57,744 bases of DNA from assembly GCA_023436495.1 (NCBI GenBank), contig JAEZIT010000094.1, positions 1 through 57,744 of the forward strand, given 5' to 3'. This stretch comes from Acidobacteriota bacterium. Lineage in GTDB: Bacteria > Acidobacteriota > Blastocatellia > Pyrinomonadales > Pyrinomonadaceae. Made by a program: the position numbers and the translations under genes. Positions 43,401 to 57,744 of this stretch are shown one piece after another; position 1 is the stretch's first letter; each line of letters starts with the position of its first letter. The notes under the pieces were generated by a model. That model worked only from the letters and a program-made list of their open reading frames with translations. It was not told the origin of the DNA and searched no databases.

Positions 43401-44213
43401 CAGTTCGGTGATTTTTCGAACGGAGCACAGGTCATCATCGACCAATATATTTCGGCCTCCGAAGATAAATGGGGCGAGCGTTGCCGCCTGGTCCTGCTTT
43501 TGCCGCATGGGTACGAAGGACAGGGTCCCGAACACTCTTCTGCAAGGCTTGAGAGATATCTTCAGCTCTGCGCCGAGAATAATATGCAGGTGTGTTATCC
43601 GACGACGCCGGCGCAGTATTTCCACCTGCTGCGCAGGCAGGCCAAGCAAGATGCTCTTCGTCCCCTTGTCGTAATGACCCCGAAGAGCCTGCTGCGGCTG
43701 CCTGCGGCCAGCTCCGAGATCGCGGAACTGACGTCCGGCGGTTTCCAACCCGTGATAGACGATGCATCGATCACTGACAAGGCGGCGATAAAGCGCGTCG
43801 TACTTTGCAGCGGCAAGGTTTTTTACGACCTGGATGCTGCACGGGAAGACGTTACCGACCGAAAGACTGCGGTCGTACGGCTGGAGCAGTTCTATCCTTT
43901 CCCCGGGGAAAAGGTGAAAGAAGTGCTGGCTTCGTATCCGAATGCGACGGAGCTTTTCTGGACCCAGGAAGAGCCCGAAAACATGGGCGGATGGACGTTC
44001 GTGCAGACGAGGCTCGAAGCTATTAAGCCCGAAAGCATGACGCTTCGCTATGTTGGACGGGTTCCGTCGGCATCGCCGGCAACCGGATCATATGCGATCC
44101 ACGAACTTGAGCAAAAGCAGATCGTCGAACAATCTCTGATCGCCGACACGGATGAAATTTCACCGGCGAGCGAACCGGAGGTGTCCGAAAAACTCGCCCC
44201 TGCCGGCGCATAA
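40455..44213 (+). CDS. kgd: multifunctional 2-oxoglutarate decarboxylase/dehydrogenase E1 with N-terminal E2 transferase domain (Kgd/SucA fusion)
   Basis: The 1252-residue protein has an N-terminal segment typical of E1o (FGANASYVEGLLSRYRTEPKSVDESWRSYF) and a Pro/Ala linker. An E2-type acyltransferase domain without a lipoyl domain follows (VPTATSVRNMPVKILEENRRVINEHL ... SLTNPGTIGTVASNPRLM ... TSTYDHRVIQGAESG with the catalytic His). The ThDP E1 core comes last (MAHRGRLNVL, HGDAAFAGQGIVMET, HIVINNQIGFTTGP, and later DSGRGTFSQRHA and QEEPENMGGW). This E2-E1 order is that of mycobacterial Kgd and corynebacterial OdhA. It acts in the TCA cycle at the oxoglutarate step. The start is GTG; the AGAGG box is rather far upstream. 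Confidence 0.95.
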   Translation: MSENNSNLSELIAENFGANASYVEGLLSRYRTEPKSVDESWRSYFAELLSGGRPSVETAANSQAAAPAPAPEKPVQPAPPPQPVVAISKDTEPKPLVGPAKKIVENMEQSLTVPTATSVRNMPVKILEENRRVINEHLQARGRGKVSFTHIIAWAIIKAVKEYPQMNHGYGFVNNAPSRLEHENINLGIAIDIEKKDGSRNLLVPNIKGTNKMNFAEFLAAFNEQVSKAREGKLVIEDFQGTTISLTNPGTIGTVASNPRLMAGQSAIIATGAIEYPAEYQAMTSAALSQLGISKTITLTSTYDHRVIQGAESGLFLAKIHEFLIGQHGFYNEIFFDLEINYPPLRWAEDYNPNLLGGDRFTEQIEKQASVLQLINAYRTRGHLLADVDPLNMTRHHADELELENFGLTVWDLDREFVTGGLHDEKTATLRRILDILRSAYCGKVGIEYRHIQNKRETEWIRRKVREQFVDPVALEPELKKALLQKLIEAEQFEQFLHKKYLGQKRFSLEGCETVIPMLDQLVEGASARGVDDLYMGMAHRGRLNVLSNIVGDPDTGDMAERIFTVFEGTSHPSFPADEGDVKYHQGAVGLRKTKSGRELRVQLSCNPSHLEFVNPVVEGMARAKQDDLRNGEQMSREEVYDKVLAVLLHGDAAFAGQGIVMETLQLANLPGYRTGGTIHIVINNQIGFTTGPESGRSSIYSTDAAQITQTPIFHINGDDPEAAYRVIQIALDYRHEFDKDVVLDLVGFRRLGHNETDEPSYTQPLMYARVKAHPGTRHIYAQKLIREGVITEEGLAEMTNKIVEKYEGILQRAKQIATEKPKKAALNPPIVEEDGSAVMPTAADAEQIRAASDKISLVPQGFNINPKMVGQLARRAKMGSGEVPMDWGFAEAMAIGTLVLEGYPIRLSGQDSGRGTFSQRHASMYDTITGERWSPLTELRNEANPKARFYVFDSSLSESGVLGFEYGYSISCPNDLVMWEAQFGDFSNGAQVIIDQYISASEDKWGERCRLVLLLPHGYEGQGPEHSSARLERYLQLCAENNMQVCYPTTPAQYFHLLRRQAKQDALRPLVVMTPKSLLRLPAASSEIAELTSGGFQPVIDDASITDKAAIKRVVLCSGKVFYDLDAAREDVTDRKTAVVRLEQFYPFPGEKVKEVLASYPNATELFWTQEEPENMGGWTFVQTRLEAIKPESMTLRYVGRVPSASPATGSYAIHELEQKQIVEQSLIADTDEISPASEPEVSEKLAPAGA

Positions 44214-44235
44214 CGTTCAGGTTTTCTACCAATGC

Positions 44236-44271
44236 AAGAAGGGCCGGAAAGCAAGCTTTCCGGCCCTTCTT
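44236..44271. terminator. bidirectional terminator hairpin between convergent kgd and rpoC
   Basis: AAGAAGGGCCGGAAAGC (44236-44252) and its exact reverse complement (44255-44271) form a 17-base-pair stem. It lies 22 bases after kgd and 27 bases after the rpoC stop, so it can serve both strands. Confidence 0.85.
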
Positions 44272-44298
44272 CTGTTGTTTGGTATTAATTACCTCTGA

Positions 44299-48606
<4,308 letters not shown>

Positions 48607-48630
48607 TTTTTTCTCCAAGTTTCGTATGCC

Positions 48631-48678
48631 CTGTTTCAGGTTCCGGGTCCGAGCTTACAGACCCGAAACCTGAAACGG
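48631..48678 (-). promoter_or_regulatory. strong hairpin in the rpoB-rpoC intergenic region
   Basis: On the plus strand TTTCAGGTTCCGGGTC (48634-48649) pairs with GACCCGAAACCTGAAA (48660-48675) with one mismatch. Outer bases extend the stem to about 19 pairs. It fills most of the 88-base gap between rpoB and rpoC. It could be an RNA processing site or a partial terminator that lowers rpoC relative to rpoB. No T run follows on the minus strand. Confidence 0.55.
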
Positions 48679-48694
48679 AAAACCGGAAACTTAC

Positions 48695-53149
<4,455 letters not shown>

Positions 53150-53574
53150 AATATTAAAAGAGCAATGGCTGAAAAAACCTGTTGATTTAAACGCCTTTTG
53201 TTGGTAGGATGCCCATAGCAAAAACTCCCTGCCAATTTTCAAATAAAGACGGCAAATGCGGTCAAGGGCACAGTTTGCCCAGACCGCTTGTCAGCAGTAA
53301 ACGCTGTTGATTGAGTTTTTCGAGAGTCCCGAAAGAGACACCAACTCTCCAATTTTTTTGCGAGGAAAATCTCGCCCCAAAAGCCAACGGAAGCAATGAT
53401 TTAAGTTAAACTTCCTAGCTGCTAAGACGCCTACCGTCCGAATCCGTTACTTAACGCTAGCCTGTTAGTATAACAGCTAAGCTGCGGTACTGCAAATCGC
53501 CCGAGCTCATGTTGATTCGAGGGCCCGGCCAGACGTATAACCGCCGGCCGGGCCGCCCAAATTCGTACGCAAAG
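53150..53574 (-). other. rplL-rpoB intergenic region
   Basis: The 425-base gap separates rplL from rpoB on the minus strand. It contains the hairpin at 53522-53554 just after rplL. A small perfect hairpin (CTGTTA-GTA-TAACAG, 53462-53476) and AT-rich stretches near 53350 lie closer to rpoB. No convincing ORF is present. A gap of this size suggests partial termination and possibly a separate rpoB promoter, but no clear promoter boxes were identified. Confidence 0.5.
53522..53554 (-). terminator. hairpin (attenuator) after rplL
   Basis: GGCCCGGCC (53522-53530) and GGCCGGGCC (53546-53554) form a nine-base-pair all-GC stem with a 15-base loop, 20 bases beyond the rplL stop. No T run follows on the minus strand, so it is more likely an attenuator or processing hairpin than a full terminator. 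Confidence 0.55.
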
Positions 53575-53964
53575 TTATTTGACTTCGATGGTCGCGCCGG
53601 CTTCCGTCAATTTTGCCTTGATCTCTTCGGCTTCGGCCTTCGAAACGCCTTCCTTCAGGGCTTTCGGTGCACCGTCGACGAGATCCTTGGCTTCCTTGAG
53701 GCCCAGGCCCGCTACTACTTCGCGAACGACCTTGATGACGGCGATCTTGTTGCCGCCGGCAGCCGTAAGGATAACGTCGAATGAGTCCTTCTCTTCAGCA
53801 GCCGGAGCAGCTTCGCCGCCACCCGGAGCAGCCATCATCATCGGAGCTGCAGCGGCCGCAGCGGAAACGCCGAAGACCTCTTCCAATTCCTTGACCAATT
53901 CGGACGCTTCCAGCAGCGTCATACCTTTCAAATATTCAATTACTTCGTCTTTTGTGATTGCCAT
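53575..53964 (-). CDS. rplL: 50S ribosomal protein L7/L12
   Basis: L7/L12 forms the flexible stalk that recruits translation factors. The 129-residue protein has the N-terminal dimer helix (KDEVIEYLKGMTLLEASELVKELEEVFGVSA), an Ala-rich hinge (AAAAAPMMMAAPGGGEAAPAAEE) and the globular C-domain (SFDVILTAAGGNKIAVIKVVREVVAGLGLKEAKDLVDGAPKALKEGVSKAEAEEIKAKLTEAGATIEVK). Length is normal. AGGAG precedes the ATG. Confidence 0.98.
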   Translation of the reverse strand: MAITKDEVIEYLKGMTLLEASELVKELEEVFGVSAAAAAAPMMMAAPGGGEAAPAAEEKDSFDVILTAAGGNKIAVIKVVREVVAGLGLKEAKDLVDGAPKALKEGVSKAEAEEIKAKLTEAGATIEVK

Positions 53965-54280
53965 GACTTTAATTTATCTCCTAATCAGGGTTCTGTTATG
54001 TTTTGCTCGTATTTAGTGGTTCGCCGCTCCTTGCTGATTATCTATACAAAGAGCGACTACTGACTATCAACGAACTCCTTTCTGCCAGCCGCTAGAACCC
54101 ATGGGACTTCTTCCATCGGGGTGCATCTCCTCCTGAAATAGTGTCCGAGCAGCGAAAGCGGCCTGACATACCGCCCCGCTCGTTTTCCTTGAGTACGGCT
54201 CTTTCAATAGTTCTTCGTCTCTGCCTGAGCGGGTTTTGCGAATCGCATGGCCCGCCAAAGCCAGGACTTGGAACCGATCT
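53965..54280 (-). other. rplJ-rplL intergenic region
   Basis: The 316-base gap between rplJ and rplL is longer than usual. It ends with the rplL ribosome-binding site. An in-frame plus-strand or minus-strand ORF of any quality was not found; the 100-codon frame at 54067-54369 overlaps rplJ and has no family features. No confident hairpin terminator was seen. Confidence 0.4.
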
Positions 54281-55030
54281 TTATTCGGCTTTTTCCTCGC
54301 CTTCGGCCGCGGGAACTTCAGCGGTTGCTTCCTCGGCAGGAGCTTCCTCGGCAGAAACTTCCGCTTCAACCGACGCCTCTGCTGTTTCGGCAGGTGCCTC
54401 GGCTTCCGCCGGCGCCGCCGCGTCTTCCGCCGGCGCTTCTGCAGCCGGTGCTTCTACTGCTTCAGCAGGCGCTTCCGCCGGTGCGGCAGCCTGTTCGCCG
54501 CCGCGTGCTTCCGGTGCCTTTTCGCCGATCTGTTTGATCACAACAGCCAGGTCGCGGGGTACGGCATTAATGACCGTAACAATACGCTGTGCCTGTGCAT
54601 TGAGAACGTACAGAAGCTTGGAAATAAGCTCTTCCTTCGACGGAAGGCTTGCGATCTCGGTAACCTCTCTCAGGTCAACGAGTTTGCCGTCGACAACGCC
54701 GGTTTTGAACGTGTAGATGTCGGCGTTATCCTTCATGAACTTGGAAACCGCCTTCGAAAGTACGACAGGGTCACTGTCCGTCCAGGCGATCGCGGTCACG
54801 CCCTTGAAGTATTCGCTAGCCTGTTCATAAGGCGTATCTTTGACAGCGATCCTTGCAAGAGTGTTCTTTACAACTTTGTATTTTGCCCCCGCTTCGCGCA
54901 GCCGGTTGCGGAATTCCTGGTCTTTGTTGACCGAAAGCTTCGTAAAGCTTACGACCATTGCCGATTTCGAATTCTGCAGTTCTTCCGTGAGTGCGACCAG
55001 GTCTCTCTGTTTTGTTTCTCTTGTTTTCAT
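54281..55030 (-). CDS. rplJ: 50S ribosomal protein L10 with a long Ala/Glu-rich tail
   Basis: L10 anchors the L7/L12 stalk to 23S rRNA and acts as the operon's autogenous repressor in many bacteria. The first ~170 residues are normal: MKTRETKQRDLVALTEELQNSKSAMVVSFTKLSVNKDQEFRNRLREAGAKYKVVKNTLARIAV, then AWTDSDPVVLSKAVSKFMKDN and LLYVLNAQAQRIVTVINAVPRDLAVVIKQIGEKA. After about residue 175 there is a 70-75-residue low-complexity tail of Ala, Glu and Pro. Most L10 proteins are 165-180 residues, so the 249-residue length is due to this tail. A GAAAG-type box precedes the ATG. Confidence 0.96.
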   Translation of the reverse strand: MKTRETKQRDLVALTEELQNSKSAMVVSFTKLSVNKDQEFRNRLREAGAKYKVVKNTLARIAVKDTPYEQASEYFKGVTAIAWTDSDPVVLSKAVSKFMKDNADIYTFKTGVVDGKLVDLREVTEIASLPSKEELISKLLYVLNAQAQRIVTVINAVPRDLAVVIKQIGEKAPEARGGEQAAAPAEAPAEAVEAPAAEAPAEDAAAPAEAEAPAETAEASVEAEVSAEEAPAEEATAEVPAAEGEEKAE

Positions 55031-55123
55031 CTTTCTTTCCTTTGCAATTGCTCTATCGCGTTGACGTTATTGCCCTTACGTCGTTCGGACCATCGAAACG
55101 CTGCGCAAATGCTCGCTCCTCAC

Positions 55124-55816
55124 TTAAACGTACGCAAGCTCATCGAGCAGGACGCCCGGGCTCATGGTTGCGGCCAGATTGATCTTTTTCAGATAACGGC
55201 CCTTAGCTGTGGTCGGCTTTGCCTTCATGACCGCATTGATCAAAACTCTTGTGTTTTCGAGAAGTTTTGCCTCGTCGAACGAAACCTTGCCTACCGGGCT
55301 GTGGATCACGCCCGTCTTATCGACACGATATTCGACCTTGCCCGCTTTCGTCTCTTCGATAGCGGTCTTGACGTCCATCGTCACCGTTCCTGTTTTGGGA
55401 TTGGGCATGAGGCCTCGAGGACCGAGGACCTTTCCGAGCTGTCCGACCTTGCCCATCATATCGGGCGTGGCGATCAGAGCATCGAAATCGAGCCAGCCGC
55501 CTTTGATCTTCTCGACAATGTCATCGCCGCCGGCCATGTCCGCGCCGGCTGCTTCCGCTTCCTTGATCTTATCGCCCTGTGCGATAACGACCACACGTTT
55601 CGTCGCGCCGCCTAACCCGTGCGGCAGGACGATCGTTCCGCGGACCAGCTGATCGGCCTTGCGGGGATCAACGCCGAGCCACATTGTCAATTCGACCGTT
55701 TCGTCGAACTTGGCAAATGCTATCTCCTTGAGTTTCGAGATAGCGTCTTCAAGCGAATGCTTCTTGTTCGGCTCGATCTTTTCAAGAGCCGCCAAGTACT
55801 TCTTTCCTCTTTTCAT
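55124..55816 (-). CDS. rplA: 50S ribosomal protein L1
   Basis: L1 binds 23S rRNA at the E-site stalk and represses its own operon in many bacteria. The 230-residue protein has MKRGKKYLAALEKIEPNKKHSLEDAI, LGVDPRKADQLVRGTIVLPHGLGGATKRVVVIAQGDK, GGDDIVEKIKGGWLDFDALIATPDMMGKVGQLGKVLGPRGLMPNPKTGTVTMDV and the C-terminal KGRYLKKINLAATMSPGVLLD. Length is normal. It follows rplK and precedes rplJ. Confidence 0.98.
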   Translation of the reverse strand: MKRGKKYLAALEKIEPNKKHSLEDAISKLKEIAFAKFDETVELTMWLGVDPRKADQLVRGTIVLPHGLGGATKRVVVIAQGDKIKEAEAAGADMAGGDDIVEKIKGGWLDFDALIATPDMMGKVGQLGKVLGPRGLMPNPKTGTVTMDVKTAIEETKAGKVEYRVDKTGVIHSPVGKVSFDEAKLLENTRVLINAVMKAKPTTAKGRYLKKINLAATMSPGVLLDELAYV

Positions 55817-55896
55817 TTTACCTCCAGGTAATAGCGGGAACCCGAGGCTCCCTCCCTAATGAGTCGCGTCGGACATTGTGTCCGGTGCGTCCTGTC

Positions 55897-56325
55897 TTAA
55901 CCTTCGATCGATAGGCCGATCGATTTTGCAGTTCCCTCGATCGTCCGCATTGCGGCTTCGAGATTCGTTGTATTCAGGTCCTGCATTTTCTTTTCGGCGA
56001 TCTCGCGGATCTTGTCGCGTGAGATGGAGCCGATCTTTTCCTTGTTAGGTTTGCCGGAGCCCTTTGAAACGCCCGCGGCCTTGCGAAGCAGATCGCCCGC
56101 CGGCGGTGTCTTCGTTTCAAATGTGAACGAGCGGTCCGCGTAAACGGTGATCACGACCGGGATCTTCATGTCCGGGTCGTCGTTCTGCGTTTTGGCGTTG
56201 AACGCCTTGCAAAACTCCATGATGTTCACGCCGTGCTGGCCGAGCGCCGGGCCGATCGGCGGAGCCGGATTTGCCTTGCCCGCCGGGATCTGCAACTTGA
56301 TGTAACCTGAAATCTTCTTTGCCAT
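55897..56325 (-). CDS. rplK: 50S ribosomal protein L11
   Basis: L11 is part of the GTPase-associated centre and the thiostrepton-binding region. The 142-residue protein has the conserved GYIKLQIPAGKANPAPPIGPALGQHGVNIMEFCKAFNAKT proline-rich N-domain, then VVITVYADRSFTFETKTPPAGDLLRKAAGV, and the rRNA-binding C-domain ending in NLEAAMRTIEGTAKSIGLSIEG. Length is normal. Confidence 0.98.
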   Translation of the reverse strand: MAKKISGYIKLQIPAGKANPAPPIGPALGQHGVNIMEFCKAFNAKTQNDDPDMKIPVVITVYADRSFTFETKTPPAGDLLRKAAGVSKGSGKPNKEKIGSISRDKIREIAEKKMQDLNTTNLEAAMRTIEGTAKSIGLSIEG

Positions 56326-56402
56326 TTTTTCGATTTACGATTTTCGGGATCTTCCACCTGCAGCTTGGCACTGTGTGGTTAACCACCGAAAAATGTCCTC
56401 AT

Positions 56403-56963
56403 TTATTCTTCTTCTGCGAACGTCACCTTTTCGACGTCCAGGAAATTCAATTCCACAGGGGTCGAACGTCCGAAGATGGTCACCGTAACTTTCAGTGTGG
56501 TCTTCTCTTCGTTCACCTCTTCTACCTTTCCGGTAAAGCTTGCGAACGGACCCGATTTTATACGTACGACCTCACCGATCTCATACGTGAACTTCGGTTT
56601 CGGTTTCTCGGTCGCAACCTCGATATTATGTACGATCTGATCGACTTCGGCCTGTGTGAGCGGCGTCGGCTGTTTTCCGCCGAGAAAACCGGTCACCTTG
56701 GGCGTCGATTTGATCACATGGAACACGTTGTCGGGGATCTTTCCCTTCTCGTCACATTCGATCTCGACCAATACATAGCCCGGATAGAACATGCGCGATG
56801 ATTCGATGCGCTTATTGCCGCGCATCTCGACTACGGTTTCCTTCGGGAGCAGCACCTCCGTGATCTGTTCCTGGAGTTCCATGTCGCGGATCCTGGCCTG
56901 CAGGCTCTCAACGACCTTGTTCTCGTGCCCCGAATATGTGTGGATAAAATACCACTGCTTCAT
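56403..56963 (-). CDS. nusG: transcription termination/antitermination protein NusG
   Basis: NusG binds RNA polymerase and couples it to Rho or ribosomes. The 186-residue protein starts MKQWYFIHTYSGHENKVVESLQARI, continues MFYPGYVLVEIECDEKGKIPDNVFHVIKSTPKVTGFLGG and ends in a KOW domain (EIGEVVRIKSGPFASFTGKVEEVNEEKTTLKVTVTIFGRSTPVELNFLDVEKV). Length and order are normal. secE lies 13 bases upstream. Confidence 0.98.
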   Translation of the reverse strand: MKQWYFIHTYSGHENKVVESLQARIRDMELQEQITEVLLPKETVVEMRGNKRIESSRMFYPGYVLVEIECDEKGKIPDNVFHVIKSTPKVTGFLGGKQPTPLTQAEVDQIVHNIEVATEKPKPKFTYEIGEVVRIKSGPFASFTGKVEEVNEEKTTLKVTVTIFGRSTPVELNFLDVEKVTFAEEE

Positions 56964-56975
56964 TGCATAAAATCC

Positions 56976-57215
56976 TTACGCGCCCGCGATCTTGTTCACG
57001 GTCCACGTCAGGCCATCAAGAAGATAGACCCAGACCCAATCGACGACAAAAAGATAAACGGCAAAGAAGATCACGCTAATGATCACGATCATCGTCGTTT
57101 TCCATACATCGTCCTGCGAAGGGAACGTGGTCTTGCGGACCTCTTCACGCGTTTCCGCGATGAATTCTCCTACACCGCCCTTCTTTTTCTCGATGGTGCC
57201 AACTGCTTCTGACAC
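56976..57215 (-). CDS. secE: preprotein translocase subunit SecE
   Basis: SecE clamps SecY in the membrane translocon. The 79-residue protein has the amphipathic helix GGVGEFIAETREEVRKTTFPSQDDVWKTTMIVIISVIFFAVYLFVVDWVWVYLLDGL, with the conserved E-V-x-K-x-x-[WF]-P motif and a single transmembrane helix. It lies between tRNA-Trp and nusG as in most bacteria. Confidence 0.95.
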   Translation of the reverse strand: MSEAVGTIEKKKGGVGEFIAETREEVRKTTFPSQDDVWKTTMIVIISVIFFAVYLFVVDWVWVYLLDGLTWTVNKIAGA

Positions 57216-57235
57216 TTATTTATCTCCTAAATTGA

Positions 57236-57311
57236 TGGCAGGGGTACCAGGACTCGAACCCGGACCTAAGGTTTTGGAGACCTCCATGCTAACCATTGAC
57301 ACCATACCCCT
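57236..57311 (-). tRNA. tRNA-Trp (anticodon CCA)
   Basis: The minus-strand sequence folds as a 76-base tRNA. Acceptor AGGGGTA pairs with TACCCCT, the discriminator is G, and the CCA end is encoded (57236-57238). The anticodon stem GAGGT/ACCTT surrounds the loop CTCCAAA with anticodon CCA, and the T-arm contains GGTTCGAGTCC. The gene lies in the standard place upstream of secE. Confidence 0.96.
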
Positions 57312-57391
57312 TCGACGATCTTGGATCTTGGATCTGCGATTGTGGATCGTAAAGCACTTCCCCAGTCTTGTCCAAGACCCAAACTCGGCTG

Positions 57392-57544
57392 TTATTTGTT
57401 TTCTTTGTGCATCGTGTGGCAGCGGCAGCGACGGCAATACTTCTTGAACTCCAGCCTGTTCGGCGTGTTCTTTTTGTTCTTTGTCGTCACGTAATTTCGC
57501 TCCTTACACTCGGTGCACTGCAAAATTATGTTATCTCTAGGCAT
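57392..57544 (-). CDS. rpmG: 50S ribosomal protein L33
   Basis: The frame encodes 50 residues: MPRDNIILQCTECKERNYV, then TTKNKKNTPNRLEFKKYCRRC and a final RCHTMHKENK. The four cysteines (CTEC and CRRC) form the zinc-ribbon type of L33. It is too short for a length-filtered ORF list but is fully intact between tuf and tRNA-Trp. Confidence 0.95.
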   Translation of the reverse strand: MPRDNIILQCTECKERNYVTTKNKKNTPNRLEFKKYCRRCRCHTMHKENK

Positions 57545-57635
57545 AATACTTCCATTTTGTTCGTTGTCCGCTGTTCGCGGTTCGTTGCAATAATATTCAG
57601 CAGCGAGCCACGAACAACCATCAGCGGATCGATCA

Positions 57636-57744
57636 CTATTCCACGATCTCCGAGACGGTGCCGGCCCCGACTGTGCGGCCGCCTTCGCGGATGGCGAAGC
57701 GGAGCCCCTTTTCCATTGCGATCGGGGCGATCAGCTCGATCTCC
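57636..57744 (-). CDS. tuf: elongation factor Tu (3' end only)
   Basis: The last 35 codons read EIELIAPIAMEKGLRFAIRE followed by GGRTVGAGTVSEIVE and a TAG at 57636-57638. This is the C-terminal beta-barrel end of EF-Tu. The rest lies beyond the window edge. Confidence 0.95.
   Translation of the reverse strand, partial: EIELIAPIAMEKGLRFAIREGGRTVGAGTVSEIVE

Noticed and set aside
54236..55615. A 459-codon plus-strand ORF antisense to rplJ-rplA
   Set aside because: It lies opposite two certain ribosomal protein genes and its translation is Arg/Phe/Cys-rich without family features. It is an artefact of codon bias on the other strand.
57545..57635. A hairpin between tuf and rpmG as a second RNA gene
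   Set aside because: Partial inverted repeats (TCCGCTG/CAGCGGA) are present but short and widely spaced; no tRNA or known RNA fold can be drawn.

Overview
The window looks like a chromosomal segment of a Gram-negative, moderately GC-rich soil-type bacterium. The likeliest group is Acidobacteriota (Blastocatellia/Pyrinomonadaceae-like). This is an inference from a carboxypeptidase-regulatory-domain outer-membrane protein, a DUF481 outer-membrane protein, futalosine-pathway menaquinone genes, an E2-E1 fused 2-oxoglutarate decarboxylase, small N-terminal zinc ribbons of the CPxC...CxxD type, and many accessory single-domain genes. It is not a plasmid or phage: the right third is the canonical tuf-rpmG-tRNA-Trp-secE-nusG-rplKAJL-rpoBC block on the minus strand.

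Layout. 1-329: start of a TonB-receptor-like protein. 0.8-6.7 kb: NtrC-type response regulator, methyltransferase, DUF72 protein, SppA, a small membrane protein and a YkgJ-type cysteine-cluster protein. 6.8-9.6 kb: DUF481 protein, Bcp peroxiredoxin, a rhodanese lipoprotein whose catalytic cysteine position is an in-frame TGA, then a Y1 transposase with REP-like repeats. 9.7-15.7 kb: UDP-GlcNAc 6-dehydrogenase, a HEAT-like protein, a DUF2227 protein, and UbiA-type MqnP, a DUF6642 caspase-like protein and MqnE (menaquinone). 15.8-21.8 kb: an accessory stretch with a DUF4288 protein, a mosaic mqnE-tail/TonB fragment, a dispersed 21-bp (seven-codon) repeat, and three secreted proteins, two of them TPR-rich. 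21.9-28.2 kb: an ArsR-regulated operon of SRPBCC, RibD-C and DUF1801 proteins, a hydrolase, an NTF2-like protein, a TPR-Arr rifampin ADP-ribosyltransferase fusion and a VOC protein. 28.2-31.7 kb (minus): TRIC channel, MFS transporter and M20D amidohydrolase, tightly coupled. 31.9-38.6 kb: methyltransferase, cupin, a second TGA-containing gene (thioredoxin-like, U-x-x-C), a zinc-ribbon hydrolase, a nucleotide-sugar epimerase and an S41 protease. 38.7-44.2 kb: ribH, nusB, a secreted protein and the kgd fusion. 44.3-57.7 kb: the transcription/translation block.

The most interesting observation is a pair of probable selenoprotein genes, 25 kb apart. In each, a TGA sits exactly at a redox or sulfur-transfer cysteine, the conserved family sequence continues in frame to a normal stop, and a downstream hairpin with the same GGTCT apical loop (shared core TGCCGGTCTGG) resembles the bacterial SECIS element. 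No Sec-synthesis gene lies in the window. Other notable points are a four-pair zinc-ribbon insertion in the N-terminal part of RpoB, a strong hairpin between rpoB and rpoC, an L10 with a long Ala/Glu tail, and a stand-alone DUF6642 protein inside the menaquinone gene cluster.
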